Shown piece after piece: positions 35,217 through 44,511 of a stretch of DNA of 64,000 nt. This DNA comes from Leisingera sp. ANG-M1 (GTDB lineage: Bacteria > Pseudomonadota > Alphaproteobacteria > Rhodobacterales > Rhodobacteraceae), in contig NZ_JWLC01000021.1 of assembly GCF_000813745.1 (NCBI RefSeq), forward strand, positions 1-64,000, written 5' to 3'. Below the pieces are notes generated by a model. It did not search any database and was not told the DNA's origin. It worked only from the letters and a program-made list of their open reading frames with translations. A program made the position numbers and the translations under genes. The number at the start of each line of letters is the position of its first letter. Positions within the stretch are counted from its first letter, which is position 1.

Positions 35217-36273
35217 CGCGCCCGCCGCAGGGGGCGTGACGGACCGCCGGGTGCAGGCCCGGCGGCTGACAGGCCTGCTGGCGGTTCTGCTGGCGGTGAT
35301 GTCGGTCTTTTCCCTGGCCTGGGGCGCCTCGGGCGCTTCGCTCTGGGGGGCGCTGACCGATCTGGCATCAGGCCGCGAGCTGAGCCGTCTGGACCGGATC
35401 ATCCTCTTTGATATCCGGCTGCCGCGCCTGTTCATGGGGCTGCTTGTGGGCGCAGCGCTGGCGGTCTCCGGCGCAGTGCTGCAAGGCCTGTTCCGCAATC
35501 CGCTGGCCGACCCGGGGATTGTCGGCGTCAGCTCCGGTGCCGGGCTAGCGGCGGTGGCGGCGATCGTGCTGGGCAGCGCGCTGCCCGGCCCTGTCCAGCA
35601 GGCTGCCGGCAGCTATCTGGTGTCTATCGCCGCCTTCCTGGGCAGCTGGATCGCAATCCTGGTCCTCTACCGGATTTCCACCCGCGGCGGCCGGACTTCG
35701 GTGGCCACCATGCTGCTGGCAGGCATCGCGATCGGTGCGCTGGCGGGTGCTGCCACCGGCATGATCACCTATATGGCCGATGACGCACAGCTGCGCGATC
35801 TGACCTTCTGGGGCATGGGCTCGCTGGCCGGCGCCACTTGGACCAAGGTGCTGGCAGCTGCGCCGGTGATCTGCGCCGCGCTGCTCACCGCCCCCTTCCT
35901 GGCCCGCGGCCTGAACGGCCTGGCGCTAGGAGAGGCTGCGGCCGGCCACACCGGCATTCCGGTGCAGCGGGTCAAGAACATCTCCATCCTGACGGTTGCT
36001 GCCGCCACCGGCGCCGCCGTTGCGGTCTCCGGCGGCATTGGCTTTGTCGGTATCGTGGTGCCGCATCTTTTGCGCCTGGCCACCGGCCCGGACCACCACA
36101 GCCTGCTGCCCAACGCAGCCCTGCTGGGCGCGGCGCTGCTGATCGGCGCCGACATGATTTCCCGGGTAATCGTGGCGCCGGCCGAACTGCCCATCGGCAT
36201 CATCACCGCAGTGCTAGGGGCACCTTTCTTCCTGTGGATCCTGCTGCGCCGCTTCGGCCACATGGGGATTTGA
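35200..36273 (+). CDS. hmuU: Heme ABC transporter permease (FecCD family)
   Basis: 357 residues with about ten membrane helices. The FecCD/BtuC family pattern is clear: LPRLFMGLLVGAALAVSGAVLQG, FRNPLADPGIVGVSSGAGLAAV and FVGIVVPHLLRLATG. It overlaps hmuT by 17 nt. Confidence 0.95.
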   Translation: MTLAIDAPAAGGVTDRRVQARRLTGLLAVLLAVMSVFSLAWGASGASLWGALTDLASGRELSRLDRIILFDIRLPRLFMGLLVGAALAVSGAVLQGLFRNPLADPGIVGVSSGAGLAAVAAIVLGSALPGPVQQAAGSYLVSIAAFLGSWIAILVLYRISTRGGRTSVATMLLAGIAIGALAGAATGMITYMADDAQLRDLTFWGMGSLAGATWTKVLAAAPVICAALLTAPFLARGLNGLALGEAAAGHTGIPVQRVKNISILTVAAATGAAVAVSGGIGFVGIVVPHLLRLATGPDHHSLLPNAALLGAALLIGADMISRVIVAPAELPIGIITAVLGAPFFLWILLRRFGHMGI

Positions 36274-36282
36274 GAACACATC

Positions 36283-37059
36283 ATGCAAGTTTTTGATATC
36301 ACTGTAACCCTCGGCCGCCGCACCATCCTGAAGGGCGTGGATTTCGAGGCCAGGCCCGGCCAGGTCACCGCCATCGCAGGCCCCAATGGCTCCGGCAAGA
36401 CCACGCTGCTGCGGGCGATGACCGGCGAGGTGCCCTTTACCGGCCGGGTGCTGCTGAATGGCCAGGACACAAGCGTAATGAAGCCATGGCAGCTCGCGGC
36501 CATCCGCGCCGTTCAGCCGCAAGCCGCCGCCATCGCCTTTCCGTTCACCGTGCTGGAAATCGTCCGCCTTGGCCTCTCAGCCGGTCTCGCTGCCGCAGAG
36601 ACCAGCCTGCCGCTGCAGGCGCTCGAACAAGTGGATCTGGCTGGCTACGCCGGCCGGTTCTATCAGGATCTCTCCGGCGGCGAGCAGCAGCGGGTGCAGC
36701 TGGCCCGGGTGCTGGCACAGGTCTGGGAGCCCGTTGCGGATGGCACCCCGCGCTGGCTGATCCTGGATGAGCCGGTGGCAAGCCTCGACATCGGCCAGCA
36801 GTTCACCGTGATGGACCTGGCCCGCAATTATGCCGCGCGCGGCGGCGGCGTGGTGGCGGTGATGCACGATCTGAACCTGACGGCGATGTTTGCCGACCGC
36901 ATCACCCTGATCCACAACGGCCGGGTGGCCTGCGACGGCTCCCCCGCGGAGGTTCTGACCAGCGAAACCCTTGCCCAGGTTTATGGCTGCCCGGTACCGG
37001 TGAACACGCCGCCGCCTCCCGGAATGCCCTTCCTGCTGCCGCAAGCCCGCAGCGCCTGA
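36283..37059 (+). CDS. hmuV: Heme ABC transporter ATPase
   Basis: 258 residues with Walker A GPNGSGKTT (about 37-45), signature LSGGEQQRVQLARVL, Walker B LILDEPVASLD, and the His switch AVMHDLN. It energises HmuU. It is the last gene of hmuSTUV, and a convergent LysR gene follows after 53 bp. Confidence 0.95.
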   Translation: MQVFDITVTLGRRTILKGVDFEARPGQVTAIAGPNGSGKTTLLRAMTGEVPFTGRVLLNGQDTSVMKPWQLAAIRAVQPQAAAIAFPFTVLEIVRLGLSAGLAAAETSLPLQALEQVDLAGYAGRFYQDLSGGEQQRVQLARVLAQVWEPVADGTPRWLILDEPVASLDIGQQFTVMDLARNYAARGGGVVAVMHDLNLTAMFADRITLIHNGRVACDGSPAEVLTSETLAQVYGCPVPVNTPPPPGMPFLLPQARSA

Positions 37060-37112
37060 GATGCCCCAGGCCGCCGCAAAGGGCCGCCTCCAATGGTCCC
37101 CGCACGCGCCCG

Positions 37113-37982
37113 CTACTGGCCCTGCAGCCAATCGGCAAAGGCCTGCACGCTTTTCCTGGCACCGCCCCGCTGCGGACGGACCAGGAAATAGCCGTAATCC
37201 TCCAGCGCGCGCGGAGACAGGCGAAACAGCTTGCCCTCGGCCGCTTCCTGCCCCGCCAGAGCGTCCATGAGAGCAATGCCCTGCCCATCGATCACGGCCT
37301 GAACCCGCACATTCGGATCCGGGATGATCAGCGTGTCCCGCCGGGTCTGATGCGGCAGGCCCGCAGTGTTCAGCCAGTCGGTCCAGGCATTGCTGTCGTC
37401 ATGATCCCGCAGCAGGGTAAAGCCGGAAATCGCGTGCGCCCAGCCCTGCTGCTCCACCCGCTGCAGTGCCGCTGCGTTGCCCACGGGATAGGCCGGGCAT
37501 GGCATAAACGGCGTGATCTCTCCATCCTCCCACTGCCCGCTGCCCCAGCGGATCGCGATATCCACACCCTGCGCTTCCAGATCGAACAAGCGGATCATCG
37601 GCTGCAGCCGCAGCTGGATATCCGGGTGTTCCTGCATGAAAGCCATCAGCCGCGGCGACAGCCAGCGGGCGGCAAAATAGGTGGAAACCCCCACCGTCAA
37701 GGTTCTGGTCGACACGCCCTTGAGGGCCAGGATTTCGGCCTCGATCTCTTCATAGTGGCTTTGGCAGGCGGCCAGCAGCTTGAGCCCGCCCGGCGTCAGC
37801 TCCACCCCGCGGGCGCTGCGCTGAAACAGGGCAAATCCCAGATCCATCTCCAGCGTTTTGACCTGATAGCTGACCGCGCCTTTGGTCATGTTCAGCGCCT
37901 CCGCCGCATCGGAAAAACTCCGGTAGCGGGCGATCTCGGCAAACAGGCGCAGGCTGTCATGGTGGCGGAATTCTACGGGCAT
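37113..37982 (-). CDS. LysR-family regulator, GcvA-like
   Basis: 289 residues from the ATG at 37982. A GcvA-like winged helix is present at about 8-65 (SFSDAAEALNMTKGAVSYQVKTLEMDLGFALF), followed by an effector domain. It is divergent from the MttB-like/GcvT-like pair with a 107-bp gap, which makes that pair its probable target. A 10-residue longer start at 38012 exists. Confidence 0.9.
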   Translation of the reverse strand: MPVEFRHHDSLRLFAEIARYRSFSDAAEALNMTKGAVSYQVKTLEMDLGFALFQRSARGVELTPGGLKLLAACQSHYEEIEAEILALKGVSTRTLTVGVSTYFAARWLSPRLMAFMQEHPDIQLRLQPMIRLFDLEAQGVDIAIRWGSGQWEDGEITPFMPCPAYPVGNAAALQRVEQQGWAHAISGFTLLRDHDDSNAWTDWLNTAGLPHQTRRDTLIIPDPNVRVQAVIDGQGIALMDALAGQEAAEGKLFRLSPRALEDYGYFLVRPQRGGARKSVQAFADWLQGQ

Positions 37983-38089
37983 GGCTTGAGCGTATAAATT
38001 TCCTGAACGCACAGAGCAAATAAAATCGATTGTTGAACTGACGCTTTCATAAAATATGGACCCTGCAACATTGTCAGGGAGGCGCTCCG

Positions 38090-39640
38090 TTGGGAAATGT
38101 GAACACCCAAATCCATATCACCCAGCGCGGTAAATCGCGCAGAGGGCGGCTGACCCGGCACAATGCGCCGCAGGCAATACCGGTGTATCAGCGCCGCAAG
38201 ATCCCTGCGTACAGCCTGCTGGACGAGACCGCACTTCTGCGCATCGAAGCCCAGGCGGACTGGATCCTGGAACACATCGGCATCGAATTCCGCGGCGACG
38301 GCACGGCGCTGGCGCTCTTTGCCGAAGCCGGGGCCCGTGTCGACGGCGTCCGCGTCCGCTTTGCGCCGGGCCATGTCCGGCAGCTTTGCCAAACCGCCCC
38401 CGCCGAATTCCGGCTGCACGGCCGCGATCCCGCCCGCACGGTCACGCTGGGCGGAGACAATCTGGTGCTGATGCCCGGCTACGGCTCGCCCTTTGTCAGC
38501 GACCTGGATCAGGGCCGCCGCTATGCCACGCTGGAAGACTTCGGAAATTTTGTGAAGCTTGCCCATATGTCGCCCGCCCTGCATCACTCCGGCGGCACCG
38601 TGGTCGAGCCGACGGATATTCCGGTGAACAAGCGGCATCTGGACATGATGCTGGCGCATCTGACCCTGTCGGACAAACCCTTCATGGGCGGCGTCACCTC
38701 GGCGCAGGCCGCCAAGGACAGTGTCGAAATGGCCCGGCTGGCGTTTGGCGTGGAATTCCTGGACCAAAACCCGGTGATGCAGGCCAATATCAACGTCAAT
38801 TCGCCACTGATCTATGACGAGGTGATGTCGGCTTCCTTGCGCATCTATGCAGAGGCCAACCAATGCGTCTGCATCTCGCCCGCCATCTTTGCCGGCGCCA
38901 TGGGGCCGCTCTCCCCCGCTGCCACCGCAGCCCAGACCCTGGCCGAGGCGATGGCGGGCATTGCCCTGACGCAGCTGGTGCGCCCCGGCTGCCCGGTGGT
39001 CTTCGGCAGCTTCCACTCCTCGATGAACCTGCGCACCGGCGCGCTGACCTTCGGCTCTCCGGAAGCCAACCTCACCACCATGGCGCTCAGCCAGCTGGGC
39101 CGCAGGCTGGGGGTGCCTGTGCGCTCGGGCGGCGGCCAGGTCACCGCCTCCAACGCTGCCGACGGCCAGGCGATGCAGGACAGCACCGGCGCGATGTGGG
39201 CGACGCTTCTGTCCGGCGGCCATCAGGTCTGGCACGCAGCGGGCTGGCTCGAAGGCGGGCTGGTGATGTCTTACGAGAAATTCGTGATGGACCTCGACCA
39301 CTGCGGCGCCATGCTGAAGATGCTGCAGGGGTTCGGCACCGATGACGAGGCCTTTGGCCGCGATGCTTACGCCGAGGCAGGGCCGGGCGAAAACTTCCTC
39401 TCCACCGGCCACACCCTGCGCCACTACACCACCGCTAATTTCGAACCCCAGGTGCCCGAAGGCGCCCCCTATGAAACCTGGGACGAAAACGGCCGCCAGA
39501 CCGCAGACCAGCGCGCCGCCGCCCTCTGGCGGCAGATGCTGGCGGAGTATCAGCCGCCGGCAATGCCGGAACACACCCGCACAGCCCTGAAGGAATTCGT
39601 GGCGGCGCGCAAAGCCGCCAAGCCCGACGAATGGTATTAA
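38090..39640 (+). CDS. MttB-family (non-pyrrolysine) methyltransferase, second locus
   Basis: 516 residues of the trimethylamine methyltransferase superfamily without an amber codon. It shares the general fold with the protein at 7170-8678 but is diverged. The start appears to be TTG at 38090, with AGGGAGG 7-8 nt upstream; an in-frame GTG is at 38099. It is followed after 16 nt by a stand-alone GcvT-like protein, so the methyl group may pass to folate directly. Betaines are the likely substrate class. Confidence 0.87.
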   Translation: MGNVNTQIHITQRGKSRRGRLTRHNAPQAIPVYQRRKIPAYSLLDETALLRIEAQADWILEHIGIEFRGDGTALALFAEAGARVDGVRVRFAPGHVRQLCQTAPAEFRLHGRDPARTVTLGGDNLVLMPGYGSPFVSDLDQGRRYATLEDFGNFVKLAHMSPALHHSGGTVVEPTDIPVNKRHLDMMLAHLTLSDKPFMGGVTSAQAAKDSVEMARLAFGVEFLDQNPVMQANINVNSPLIYDEVMSASLRIYAEANQCVCISPAIFAGAMGPLSPAATAAQTLAEAMAGIALTQLVRPGCPVVFGSFHSSMNLRTGALTFGSPEANLTTMALSQLGRRLGVPVRSGGGQVTASNAADGQAMQDSTGAMWATLLSGGHQVWHAAGWLEGGLVMSYEKFVMDLDHCGAMLKMLQGFGTDDEAFGRDAYAEAGPGENFLSTGHTLRHYTTANFEPQVPEGAPYETWDENGRQTADQRAAALWRQMLAEYQPPAMPEHTRTALKEFVAARKAAKPDEWY

Positions 39641-39656
39641 GAAAGGACAACTGAAG

Positions 39657-40748
39657 ATGACCGAAGAACTGAGCCGCACCTCGGCGCTTGCCTCCCGCCA
39701 CACCGCCCTGGGATCGGGGCTGGAGGACTGGAACGGCATGGGCACCGCCTGGAGCTACAACACCAACCCGAATGACGAGCACGACGCGGTGCGCGAACAT
39801 GCCGGCATGTTCGACATGTCGCCGCTGAAAAAGGTTTTTGTCCGCGGCAAGGATGCACAGGCCGTGCTCGACCACCTGACCACCCGCGACCTGTCCAAGG
39901 TGCCGCCGGGCAAGGCTGCCTACCTCTGTGTGCTGACCGAAGCGGGCGGCATTGCTGACGACGCCATTGTCTCCAACAACGGCGGCAATGAGTGGATGAT
40001 CGTGCATGGCTCCGGCGGCACTATGGCGCTGCTCGCGGCCTCCGCCCAAGGCCGCGACGTCTGGCTGGAATTCACCGACGACCTGCACGACGTTTCGGTC
40101 CAAGGCCCCGCCGCACTGGAGATCCTGAACGCCCATTGCGATATCGACCTGGCCGCCCTCGGCTATTTCGAACACACCCCCGCCACCCTGTTTGGCCATG
40201 CCTGCCGGATTTCCCGCACCGGCTACTCGGGCGAGCGCGGCTATGAGATCTTTGCAAGCGCAGCCGTGGTCACGGACATCTGGGACAAGCTGGCCGAGGC
40301 GGGCGTTATGCCCTGCTCCTTCACCGCCCTCGACAAGGTGCGGATCGAGGCGGGGCTGCTGTTCTACGGCTACGACATGACTGAGGAGCATACGCCCTGG
40401 GAGGTTGGCCTCGGCTTCACCGTCAGCAGCGCCAAGGGAGATTTCCGCGGCAAACACGCGGTGATGGCGGCGAAAGGCCGGGAAAAAATCAGCAACGTCT
40501 GCCTCGACATCAACCACTCAGACATGGTTGAGGGCGGCGAGACCCTGCTGCTGGACGGTGAGGAAATCGGGGTGGTCAACAGCCCCTGCTATTCGCACCG
40601 GTTGGGCAAATCCCTGGCGCTGGCCCATATCCGCCCGGGGATCGCAGCCGGAGCTACCCTGCAGGTCAAAAGCGAGGCGCTGGACACTACTGCAACTGTT
40701 GTGAACAGCCCAATCTACGACCCGCAGAAAACCCGCACCCACGGCTGA
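39657..40748 (+). CDS. GcvT-family aminomethyltransferase/folate-dependent demethylase
   Basis: 363 residues, the length of glycine-cleavage T protein and of DmdA-like demethylases. It has the family pattern HAGMFDMSPLKKVFVRGKDA (about 48-67), GYSGERGYEIF (about 188-198) and EAGLLFYGYDMTEEHTPWEVGLGF (about 225-248). The glycine cleavage genes gcvH and gcvP are absent here, so it is not the housekeeping T protein. It sits 16 nt after an MttB-family gene and is expected to accept its methyl group on tetrahydrofolate. It could also be a DmdA-like demethylase; sequence alone does not decide. Confidence 0.85.
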   Translation: MTEELSRTSALASRHTALGSGLEDWNGMGTAWSYNTNPNDEHDAVREHAGMFDMSPLKKVFVRGKDAQAVLDHLTTRDLSKVPPGKAAYLCVLTEAGGIADDAIVSNNGGNEWMIVHGSGGTMALLAASAQGRDVWLEFTDDLHDVSVQGPAALEILNAHCDIDLAALGYFEHTPATLFGHACRISRTGYSGERGYEIFASAAVVTDIWDKLAEAGVMPCSFTALDKVRIEAGLLFYGYDMTEEHTPWEVGLGFTVSSAKGDFRGKHAVMAAKGREKISNVCLDINHSDMVEGGETLLLDGEEIGVVNSPCYSHRLGKSLALAHIRPGIAAGATLQVKSEALDTTATVVNSPIYDPQKTRTHG

Positions 40749-40757
40749 CCGTGGCAC

Positions 40758-40788
40758 GGCCGGAGCGTGAGGAACCCCCGCTCCGGCC
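40758..40788. terminator. Bidirectional hairpin between gcvT-like gene and mdeB
   Basis: GGCCGGAGCG and CGCTCCGGCC form a perfect 10-bp stem with an 11-nt loop in the 47-bp gap between two convergent stops. Confidence 0.8.
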
Positions 40789-40795
40789 AATCTCA

Positions 40796-43183
40796 TCAGC
40801 CGTGGCTCACCGGCATCAGCGCCGCCGTGCGCCCCGCGGTCAGACTGCCCACGGATTTCACAATCGCTTCCCGGTCGATCCGGAAATGCCGCGACAGATC
40901 GCCGATGGTGCCGGTCTGGCCGAAATGCTCTACGCCATGCGGGATCGTCTTGTGCCCCGCCACCGCACCCAGCCAGGCCAGTGTTGCCGGGTGGCCGTCG
41001 ATCACGGTGACCAGCGTGCAATGGGCCGGCAGCTCCCCCAGCAGCCGCTCGATATGCGACAGTGCCGCCGGGTTGCCGCGGGCGCGCTCCCGCTGGGCAG
41101 CGGTCCAGCCCGCGTTCAGCCGATCCGCCGAGGTGACTGCCAGCACCCCCACATCGCGGCGCACCTCGCCGATCATGCCGGCCGCGGCAATCGCCTCATC
41201 GGCAACCGCACCCTGATAGGCGATCACAACCGAGCAGTTGGGCCCGGGCTTGCGCAGCCAGTAGGAACCATCAATGGCCCCCTGCCGGAACGCGTCATCA
41301 ACGCGCTTGCCCGGCTGCTCCAGCGGCTTGGTCGAGAGGCGCAGATAGACCGAGCCGCCGGTTTCATCCCGCAGCCAGGTGCGCTCATCCGGGTCGCCCT
41401 CGCCATCGCGCTGCAGATAGCCAAAGGCCCATTCCATAATCACCGCCAGCTCATCGGCAAAGGCAGGCTCAAAGGCCGCCAGCCCGTCCTGGCTCATCCC
41501 GATCAGGGGCGTGCCGATCGACTGATGCGCGCCGCCTTCGGGCGCCAGCGTGACACCCGAGGGCGTGCCCGCAATCATAAAGCGCGCGTCCTGGTAGCAG
41601 GCATAGTTCAGCGCATCGAGGCCGCGGCAGACAAAGGGGTCATAGACGGTGCCCACCGGGATCACCCGCTTGCCCCACAGACTGTGCGCCAGCCCCGCCG
41701 CCCCCAGAAGCAGGAACAGGTTCATCTCGGCGATACCCAGTTCCAGATGCTGGCCATCCGGGGCAAAGTTCCATTTCGCGGTCGAGGGGATGCGGTGCTC
41801 GATAAACGCATCCTTCTGCGCCTCGCGTGCAAACAGCTTGCGCCGGTTCACCCAGGGCCCCAGCCCAGTGGTGCCGGTCACATCCGGCGAGGTGGTCAGG
41901 ATCCGCGACGCCAAATCGCTCTCGCCCCGGGCCAGCGTGTCCATGATCTTGCCAAAGGCCATCTGGGTCGAGATTTCGCGGGACGTGTCCACAGCCACCG
42001 CAGGCACCGCCAAGGGGGCTTCGGAATAACGCCGCGGGCCTTCCGCAAAGAACGGCACCTGCCCCAGGAATGCCTGCAGCGCAGATACATCGCTGACGGT
42101 GGCAAAAGGCTCCCACTCCTGCCCCTCCGGCACCCCCATATGGGCCTGCCACTCTGCCATTTGCGCCTTGGTCATCAGGCCGCCATGGTTGTCCTTGTGG
42201 CCCGCAATCGGCGTGCCCCAGCCCTTGACCGTATAGGCCAGGAAGCAGACCGGACGGTCATGGTCGATGGCGGCAAAACTCTCTGCCATGGTCTCCACGC
42301 AGTTGCCGCCGAGGTTCTCCATCAGTTCCGCCAGCTCGGCATCGCTGCGCCGTTCGATCAGCGCCGTCACCTCACCCTGGTCGCCCAGATCATCCAGCAG
42401 GCGCTGCCGCCAGACCGCACCGCCCATAAAGGTCAGCGCCGAATACTCCTGGTTCGGGCAGGCATCGATCCAGCCGCGCAAAGCCTCCCCGCCCGGTTCC
42501 TCGAACGCAGCCTGCTGCAGCGCACCGTATTTCACCCGCACCACATCCCAGCCAAAGGCGCCGAACACTTTCTCGACCCGCTCGAACAGGCCTTCACGCA
42601 CGATCCCGTCCAGCGACTGGCGGTTATAGTCGATGATCCACCAAGTGTTGCGCAGGCCGTTCTTCCAGCCCTCTTGCAGCACCTCGTAGATGTTGCCCTC
42701 GTCCAGCTCGGCGTCGCCAACCAGGGCAACCATGCGCCCCAGCCGGGTCTCCGCACCCCAGTCCTTGGCAGCGATGAAATCCTGCACCATCGAGGCCAGC
42801 GCGGTGATGCCCACACCCAGCCCCACTGAGCCGGTGGAGAAATCCACGTCATCCACGTCCTTGGTCCGGCTCGGATAGCTCTGCACCCCGCCAAAGCCGC
42901 GGAAGTTCTGCATTTTTTCCCGGCTCAGGTTGCCCATCAGATACTGCATCGCATGAAACACCGGCGAGGCATGGGGTTTCACCGCCACCCGGTCCTCAGG
43001 CCGCAGCGCCGAGAAATACAGCGCCGTCATGATCGACACCATCGAGGCGGATGAGGCCTGATGCCCGCCCACCTTGATCCCGTCCGGGTTGGGGCGGATG
43101 TGGTTGGCGTTGTGGATCATCCAGTGCGACAGCCACAGCAGCCGCTGCTCGACGGTCTTAAGATGGATCAGGTCCGGGCGCAT
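40796..43183 (-). CDS. mdeB: 2-oxo acid dehydrogenase E1 (AceE-like), probable 2-oxobutyrate decarboxylase
   Basis: 795 residues from the ATG at 43183 (AAGGAGAG upstream). It resembles homodimeric pyruvate dehydrogenase E1 and transketolases. The thiamine diphosphate motif is VALVGDAELDEGNIYEVLQ ... WIIDYNRQSLDG (about residues 145-185); QLGIAEMNLFLLLGA marks the second domain. In Pseudomonas putida the same gene order, mdeR divergent from mdeA-mdeB, encodes methionine gamma-lyase and an E1 for the 2-oxobutyrate it makes. The gene here begins 10 nt after mdeA, so the same role is likely. No E2 or E3 gene is next to it. Confidence 0.82.
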   Translation of the reverse strand: MRPDLIHLKTVEQRLLWLSHWMIHNANHIRPNPDGIKVGGHQASSASMVSIMTALYFSALRPEDRVAVKPHASPVFHAMQYLMGNLSREKMQNFRGFGGVQSYPSRTKDVDDVDFSTGSVGLGVGITALASMVQDFIAAKDWGAETRLGRMVALVGDAELDEGNIYEVLQEGWKNGLRNTWWIIDYNRQSLDGIVREGLFERVEKVFGAFGWDVVRVKYGALQQAAFEEPGGEALRGWIDACPNQEYSALTFMGGAVWRQRLLDDLGDQGEVTALIERRSDAELAELMENLGGNCVETMAESFAAIDHDRPVCFLAYTVKGWGTPIAGHKDNHGGLMTKAQMAEWQAHMGVPEGQEWEPFATVSDVSALQAFLGQVPFFAEGPRRYSEAPLAVPAVAVDTSREISTQMAFGKIMDTLARGESDLASRILTTSPDVTGTTGLGPWVNRRKLFAREAQKDAFIEHRIPSTAKWNFAPDGQHLELGIAEMNLFLLLGAAGLAHSLWGKRVIPVGTVYDPFVCRGLDALNYACYQDARFMIAGTPSGVTLAPEGGAHQSIGTPLIGMSQDGLAAFEPAFADELAVIMEWAFGYLQRDGEGDPDERTWLRDETGGSVYLRLSTKPLEQPGKRVDDAFRQGAIDGSYWLRKPGPNCSVVIAYQGAVADEAIAAAGMIGEVRRDVGVLAVTSADRLNAGWTAAQRERARGNPAALSHIERLLGELPAHCTLVTVIDGHPATLAWLGAVAGHKTIPHGVEHFGQTGTIGDLSRHFRIDREAIVKSVGSLTAGRTAALMPVSHG

Positions 43184-43193
43184 GGCTCTCTCC

Positions 43194-44396
43194 TTATTCG
43201 GCGGCGTGCTGCATCGGCGCGGGCAGGGCCTGCTCCAGATCGGCCAAGATGTCCTCCACCTCTTCCAGGCCCACGGACAGGCGGATGAGGCCGTCGCTGA
43301 TGCCATGCTCGGCCCGCTCTTCCGGAGTATAGGTCGAATGGGTCATCGAGGCCGGATGCTGGATCAGCGTCTCTGCATCGCCCAGCGACACCGCCCGCTG
43401 GATCATCTGCAGACCGTTCATCAGGGCAATGCCGCCCTGCAGCCCGCTCTCGACCTCAAAGGCAATCATCGCGCCGGGCTGGTCCATCTGGCGCTCGGCG
43501 ATGCCATGCTGCGCAAAGCTCTCCAGCCCGGGGAAATGCACCTCCCGCACCGCCGGGTGCGAAGCCAGGAAATCCGCCACCACCCGGGCCGAGGCGCAAT
43601 GACGGTCCATCCGCAGGTTCAGCGTCTTCAGACCCCGCAGGATCAGCATCGCATTGAAAGGCGCCATAACCGCACCGGTCATGTCCTTCATGCCGACCAG
43701 GCGGATCTCGGCAATTTGCTCGGCGCGGCCTGCGACCAGCCCTGCCACCACATCGCCATGGCCGCCCAGGTATTTGGTAGCCGAATGCAGCACGATATCC
43801 GCGCCCAGCTCAATCGGCCGGGTCAGGTAAGGCGTGGAGTAGGTGTTATCCACCACCACCTGCGCCCCCGCCGCATGGGCAATCTCTGCAGCGCCGGCAA
43901 TATCCACCAGCCGCATGTTCGGATTGGCCGGGGTCTCGAAATAGACCACCCGGGTTTTGTCCGAGACCGCCGCGCGCAGGTTTTCCATATCGGTCATATC
44001 CACATGGGTGATGGTCACGCCCCATTTCGACAGCCCGTGGCGCATGAAGGCAAAGGTGCAGCCATAAAGCGTCTTGTCGACAATTACCTCATCGCCGGGC
44101 GACAGCAGCGTCCACAGCACCGCCGTCACCGCGCCCATGCCGCTGGACAAGGCCAGTCCGGCCTCCGCCCCTTCCAATGTGGCAATCCGCTGCTCCAGCA
44201 GATCGCAGGTCGGGTTGGAAATCCGGCTGTAGATATGGCCGGCCCGTTCGCCCGCAAACATCTCGCCGCCGGCCTCAGCCGTTTCAAACGCAAAGGTCGA
44301 GGTCAGATGCAGCGGAGGCGTCAGCGCACCCTCGTTTTCCTGCGGGTCATAGGCGTGGTGGATGGCACGGGTGGCAAAGCCGGGCGTCTTGGTCAT
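43194..44396 (-). CDS. mdeA: Methionine gamma-lyase
   Basis: 400 residues, the length of P. putida methionine gamma-lyase, which it closely resembles throughout (for example LPGFATRAIHH is PGFATRAIHHAYDP here). It cleaves methionine to methanethiol, ammonia and 2-oxobutyrate. The diagnostic cysteine of methionine gamma-lyase, Cys116 in the Pseudomonas enzyme, is C113 in TLYGCTFAF; cystathionine gamma-lyase lacks it. The PLP lysine is K208 in HSATKYL. It is divergent from an Lrp-family gene and 10 nt upstream of an E1 gene. In this organism methionine or related sulfur compounds could feed it. Confidence 0.93.
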   Translation of the reverse strand: MTKTPGFATRAIHHAYDPQENEGALTPPLHLTSTFAFETAEAGGEMFAGERAGHIYSRISNPTCDLLEQRIATLEGAEAGLALSSGMGAVTAVLWTLLSPGDEVIVDKTLYGCTFAFMRHGLSKWGVTITHVDMTDMENLRAAVSDKTRVVYFETPANPNMRLVDIAGAAEIAHAAGAQVVVDNTYSTPYLTRPIELGADIVLHSATKYLGGHGDVVAGLVAGRAEQIAEIRLVGMKDMTGAVMAPFNAMLILRGLKTLNLRMDRHCASARVVADFLASHPAVREVHFPGLESFAQHGIAERQMDQPGAMIAFEVESGLQGGIALMNGLQMIQRAVSLGDAETLIQHPASMTHSTYTPEERAEHGISDGLIRLSVGLEEVEDILADLEQALPAPMQHAAE

Positions 44397-44452
44397 AGCT
44401 GTCTCCTCAATCTCTTTACAGCCATGCTGCGCCTCAATCGCAGGCCATTGAT

Positions 44453-44495
44453 TGCCAATTCTGCCTCAACCTCTATGCTGATTAGCAGAATCTGC
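44453..44495. promoter_or_regulatory. Candidate MdeR/Lrp operator in the mdeA-mdeR gap
   Basis: GCAGA-A-TCTGC (44485-44495) is a perfect dyad just upstream of the mdeR start. A related half-site pair, TGCCAATTCTGCC (44453-44465), lies 20 bp away on the mdeA side. TGCTGATTAGCA (44477-44488) is another near-palindrome overlapping the first. The cluster is the arrangement expected for an Lrp-type activator of divergent genes. Confidence 0.5.
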
Positions 44496-44511
44496 CAAAA
44501 TGAGGCCGAAA

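Noticed and set aside
7170-39640. Pyrrolysine-type trimethylamine methyltransferases
   Set aside because: Both MttB-family frames run without an internal TAG codon, and no pyl genes are visible.
39657-40748. Calling the GcvT-like protein DmdA or glycine-cleavage T protein
   Set aside because: No gcvH/gcvP neighbours and no residue pattern I could use to show DMSP specificity; the partner is an MttB-family gene.
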